Below, piece after piece: positions 5,919 to 7,165 of a stretch of DNA of 7,165 bases (positions are counted from its first letter, which is position 1; every line of letters begins with the position of its first letter). Made by a program: the position numbers and the translations under genes. Origin of the DNA: Gemmatimonadales bacterium (GTDB lineage: Bacteria > Gemmatimonadota > Gemmatimonadetes > Palauibacterales > Palauibacteraceae); the NCBI GenBank assembly GCA_030636765.1, contig DAOVWI010000112.1, positions 1 to 7,165 of the forward strand, read 5' to 3'. The notes beneath the pieces are model-generated. The model was given only the letters and a program-made list of their open reading frames with translations. It was not told the DNA's origin and searched no databases.

Positions 5919-6394
5919 GCTTCGTCCCCGGCACCGCCCGCGTCCCCGGCACCGCCCGGGTCGGTGTCCCCGGCGTCGCCCGCGTCGGTGTTCGCGGCGT
6001 CGCTCGTGTCGGCCTTCACCAGATCCTTCCACAGGCCGAGCAGGTGTTCGTCGAAGCGCCCCGGATCGGCCGTGTACTCGCGGGCCCACGTCTCCAGGTC
6101 CGGCAGCGGAACGCTCTCCTCCAACTTCTGCGTGACGAGGCGCACCATGGATTGGAAGTTGAGCGTTCCGACCTGAAGGTTGGCCTCCCGGGCCGCCTCC
6201 TCGACGAGCCGGTAGATACGCTCTTCCGAGAGAGATAGGAACACTTCGGTGAGACGGGCGGAGCAGAAATCGAGGTACTTCGCCCGTAGAACTTCGTCGA
6301 TTTGGTCGTCGGATCCCAGGCTGGCGGCCTGACCCGCACGACCTGCAGGATCATGGCTCAAAACGACGAACCCTCCGACTGTTCGGGGGTCCAC
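5915..6394 (-). CDS. Unrecognised 159-residue helical protein with a disordered Asp/Gly/Ala tail
   Basis: No family is recognised. Residues about 30-127 look like a compact, mostly alpha-helical domain (IDEVLRAKYLDFCSARLTEV, then SEERIYRLVEEAAREA, MVRLVTQKLEES and FDEHLLGLWKDLV). Residues 128-159 are a low-complexity acidic tail of Asp, Gly, Ala and Thr encoded by DNA tandem repeats. There is no signal peptide or membrane segment. Two starts are possible. GTG 6394 has AGGTG seven bases ahead. TTG 6361 (in frame, 11 codons later) has a better ribosome site, GGAGGG, nine bases ahead and may be the true one. A possible promoter lies at 6414-6444. The stop TGA (5915-5917) overlaps the GTG of the next gene. 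The tail may be a flexible linker or a protein-interaction region. In another frame the tail reads as an Arg-rich stretch, which I consider a shadow. Confidence 0.72.
   Translation of the reverse strand: MDPRTVGGFVVLSHDPAGRAGQAASLGSDDQIDEVLRAKYLDFCSARLTEVFLSLSEERIYRLVEEAAREANLQVGTLNFQSMVRLVTQKLEESVPLPDLETWAREYTADPGRFDEHLLGLWKDLVKADTSDAANTDAGDAGDTDPGGAGDAGGAGDEA
5923..6007 (-). repeat. Short tandem repeats encoding the acidic Asp/Gly/Ala tail
   Basis: Two perfect 18-bp units lie at 5923-5940 and 5941-5958. Two diverged 24-bp units, beginning GTCGGTGT on the + strand, lie at 5960-5983 and 5984-6007. All unit lengths are multiples of three, so copy-number changes keep the frame and only lengthen or shorten the tail of the 159-residue protein. 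Confidence 0.75.
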
Positions 6395-6413
6395 AGCGCT
6401 GCACCTATCGGTA

Positions 6414-6444
6414 GCAATAGGCGGAGAAGCCTAAGAGGTGTCAA
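6414..6444 (-). promoter_or_regulatory. Possible sigma70-type promoter for the two coupled unknown genes
   Basis: Reading the - strand, a perfect TTGACA (6444-6439) is followed after 18-19 bases by CTATTG/TATTGC (6420-6414), a weak -10. It is placed about 20 bases before GTG 6394 and about 50 before TTG 6361. A 5-bp inverted repeat, CCTAT (6404-6408) and ATAGG (6417-6421), straddles the predicted start of transcription. The -35 is convincing in such GC-rich DNA; the -10 and long spacer are not. Confidence 0.4.
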
Positions 6445-6500
6445 GCGAAAGCACGTGCCGTCCCGCCCTCGAGGCTGAGGACCGCTGGGTGTGGCCCGGT

Positions 6501-6528
6501 CCGCCGGCAGGGCGCTACCTGCCAGCGG
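6501..6528 (-). terminator. Strong hairpin just downstream of the ribbon-helix-helix-like gene
   Basis: GGCAGG (6506-6511) and CCTGCC (6518-6523) pair around a 6-base loop. After one C-A mismatch, four more pairs (6501-6504 with 6525-6528) extend the stem to ten pairs in total. It begins 11 bases after the stop of the - strand gene at 6539. No T-tract follows on the - strand, so intrinsic termination would be atypical. Confidence 0.45.
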
Positions 6529-6538
6529 GGTCTTTCGC

Positions 6539-6730
6539 CTACCAGGTGGTGGGGGCGGTGGCGCCCTCTCTGCGCGCCTTGAGCAACTCGTTGAAGATCG
6601 TCCGACGGCAGATTCCGTAAACGATGACGTCGCTCAGGAATTCCGGGTCGGTCTGTCGTACCTCCTCAACCTCTTCCGCCAGTCCTTCCGGCAAATTCAC
6701 CACGAGTTCAACGGGTCGCGTGTCCCTCAT
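6539..6730 (-). CDS. Small ribbon-helix-helix-like protein, possible DNA-binding regulator or orphan antitoxin
   Basis: A 63-residue protein from ATG 6730 to TAG 6539-6541. The layout suits the MetJ/Arc (ribbon-helix-helix) fold: a short polar start, a beta-strand RPVELVVNLP (5-14), a helix about 16-25 (LAEEVEEVRQ), a turn TDPEF, and a second helix about 31-53 (SDVIVYGICRRTIFNELLKARRE). Members bind DNA as dimers through the paired strands and often act as antitoxins or autorepressors. I infer this from pattern only. A run of G (GAGGGGGG) lies about 11 bases before the ATG, a usable but distant ribosome site. The same frame is open upstream to GTG 7096, but that extension has mixed codon use and no recognisable fold. 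No toxin-like partner is visible downstream, where the next gene starts 145 bp away, or in the upstream bases present. Confidence 0.55.
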   Translation of the reverse strand: MRDTRPVELVVNLPEGLAEEVEEVRQTDPEFLSDVIVYGICRRTIFNELLKARREGATAPTTW

Positions 6731-7165
6731 CCGGCGCAGTGCCCCCCTCGGCAAAAAGTGAAAAATGGGATTAATGTCCCTTGCAACCTTGCGTCCGACC
6801 GGACCGGCGACGGCCGTTCCTTCAGCAGGAGCCCAACAATAAACAGGCTCTCGGGTGCCTGCAACCCGCGACCTCAGCGGGTTGAGGCGGCGTTGATCTC
6901 GTAAGTCATGTGGCCGCACGGGCTTGATAAAATGTAGAAAACTTTGCTCTTCTCGTGGATTTCTCGCGCGGATACGAGCGTCCCGAGGGGCGGCTTGGCG
7001 CAAAAGAAAGAGGCGGCGCCATGTTTCCGCCATCCACGTACGCCACCGAATGCGCTCGCGCGACACGATGTTTTTGAAAAACTGGAGCTGCTGCACGACG
7101 TTTCAATGGGCCGCCGCCGCCTCCGCGGACGAACCGATCTTGCCTGCGTCGCCCGAACGCCCGCA
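6731..7165. other. Right-end region without a supportable gene
   Basis: No convincing gene is found in these 435 bases. On the - strand, 7165-7103 is open and ends in TGA with GC-rich third positions (last residues SSAEAAAAH), which could be the tail of a gene outside the window. The + strand is also open from ATG 7050 to the edge, so coding direction is ambiguous. Hairpins are present: CAACCCGC/GCGGGTTG (6862-6884, 7-base loop) and CAGGC/GCCTG (6844-6861). On the - strand the latter is followed by TTTATTGTT and resembles a weak terminator for something entering from the right. An AT-rich patch (6924-6945, with TAAAAT at 6928-6933) lacks a matching -35. The bases just upstream of 6730 (6751-6786) are AT-rich and may hold the promoter of the small gene. 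Confidence 0.5.

Noticed and set aside
5616..6089. Longer version of the 100-residue protein with an Arg-rich N-terminus
   Set aside because: The extra part is an out-of-frame reading of the neighbour's tandem repeats. GTG 5918 with the GTGA overlap is the better start.
6844..6884. tRNA-like stem pattern
   Set aside because: The hairpins do not assemble into a cloverleaf: no acceptor stem, no TTCGA loop and no anticodon arm of the right size.

Overview
The window is GC-rich, densely packed bacterial DNA. Two outer-membrane porins show a Gram-negative cell envelope. The phylum cannot be fixed from sequence alone. The mix of OprO/P-type porins, a CslA-like glycosyltransferase and GTG/TTG starts would suit Gemmatimonadota or a similar high-GC Gram-negative lineage, but that is a guess.

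Layout. The end of a + strand porin (1-237) faces a complete - strand porin (300-1490), tail to tail. A 268-bp divergent spacer (1491-1758) holds short repeats and two hairpin-forming sequences. It leads into a membrane glycosyltransferase of the CslA/cellulose-synthase-like GT2 type (1759-3381, +). This gene converges on a multi-spanning GT-C/GT87-like glycosyltransferase (3109-4488, -), and the two overlap antisense by 273 bp in exact codon register. Only 23 bp upstream of the GT-C start, a soluble GT2 of the polyprenyl-phosphate glycosyltransferase type (4512-5231, +) begins in the other direction. Directly after its stop codon comes a 365-bp non-coding element with 30-bp terminal inverted repeats, a MITE (5232-5596). 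The right third is a - strand run: a ribbon-helix-helix-like small protein (6539-6730), then two unrecognised genes joined by a GTGA overlap (5915-6394 and 5616-5918) with a plausible sigma70-type promoter. The last ~430 bp (6731-7165) contain no gene I can support.

How the genes may work together. The three glycosyltransferases make a plausible envelope-glycan module. The soluble GT2 would charge a polyprenyl-phosphate carrier with a hexose on the cytoplasmic face. The GT-C enzyme would use that lipid-linked sugar on the periplasmic side. The CslA-like enzyme would polymerise a beta-linked glycan from nucleotide sugar. The porins would handle outer-membrane solute uptake. The right-hand genes look like an unrelated accessory segment separated from the glycan module by the MITE.

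The most unusual items are the codon-register 3'-3' overlap, the MITE joined to a stop codon with two related internal hairpins, and the coupled pair of unrecognised genes.
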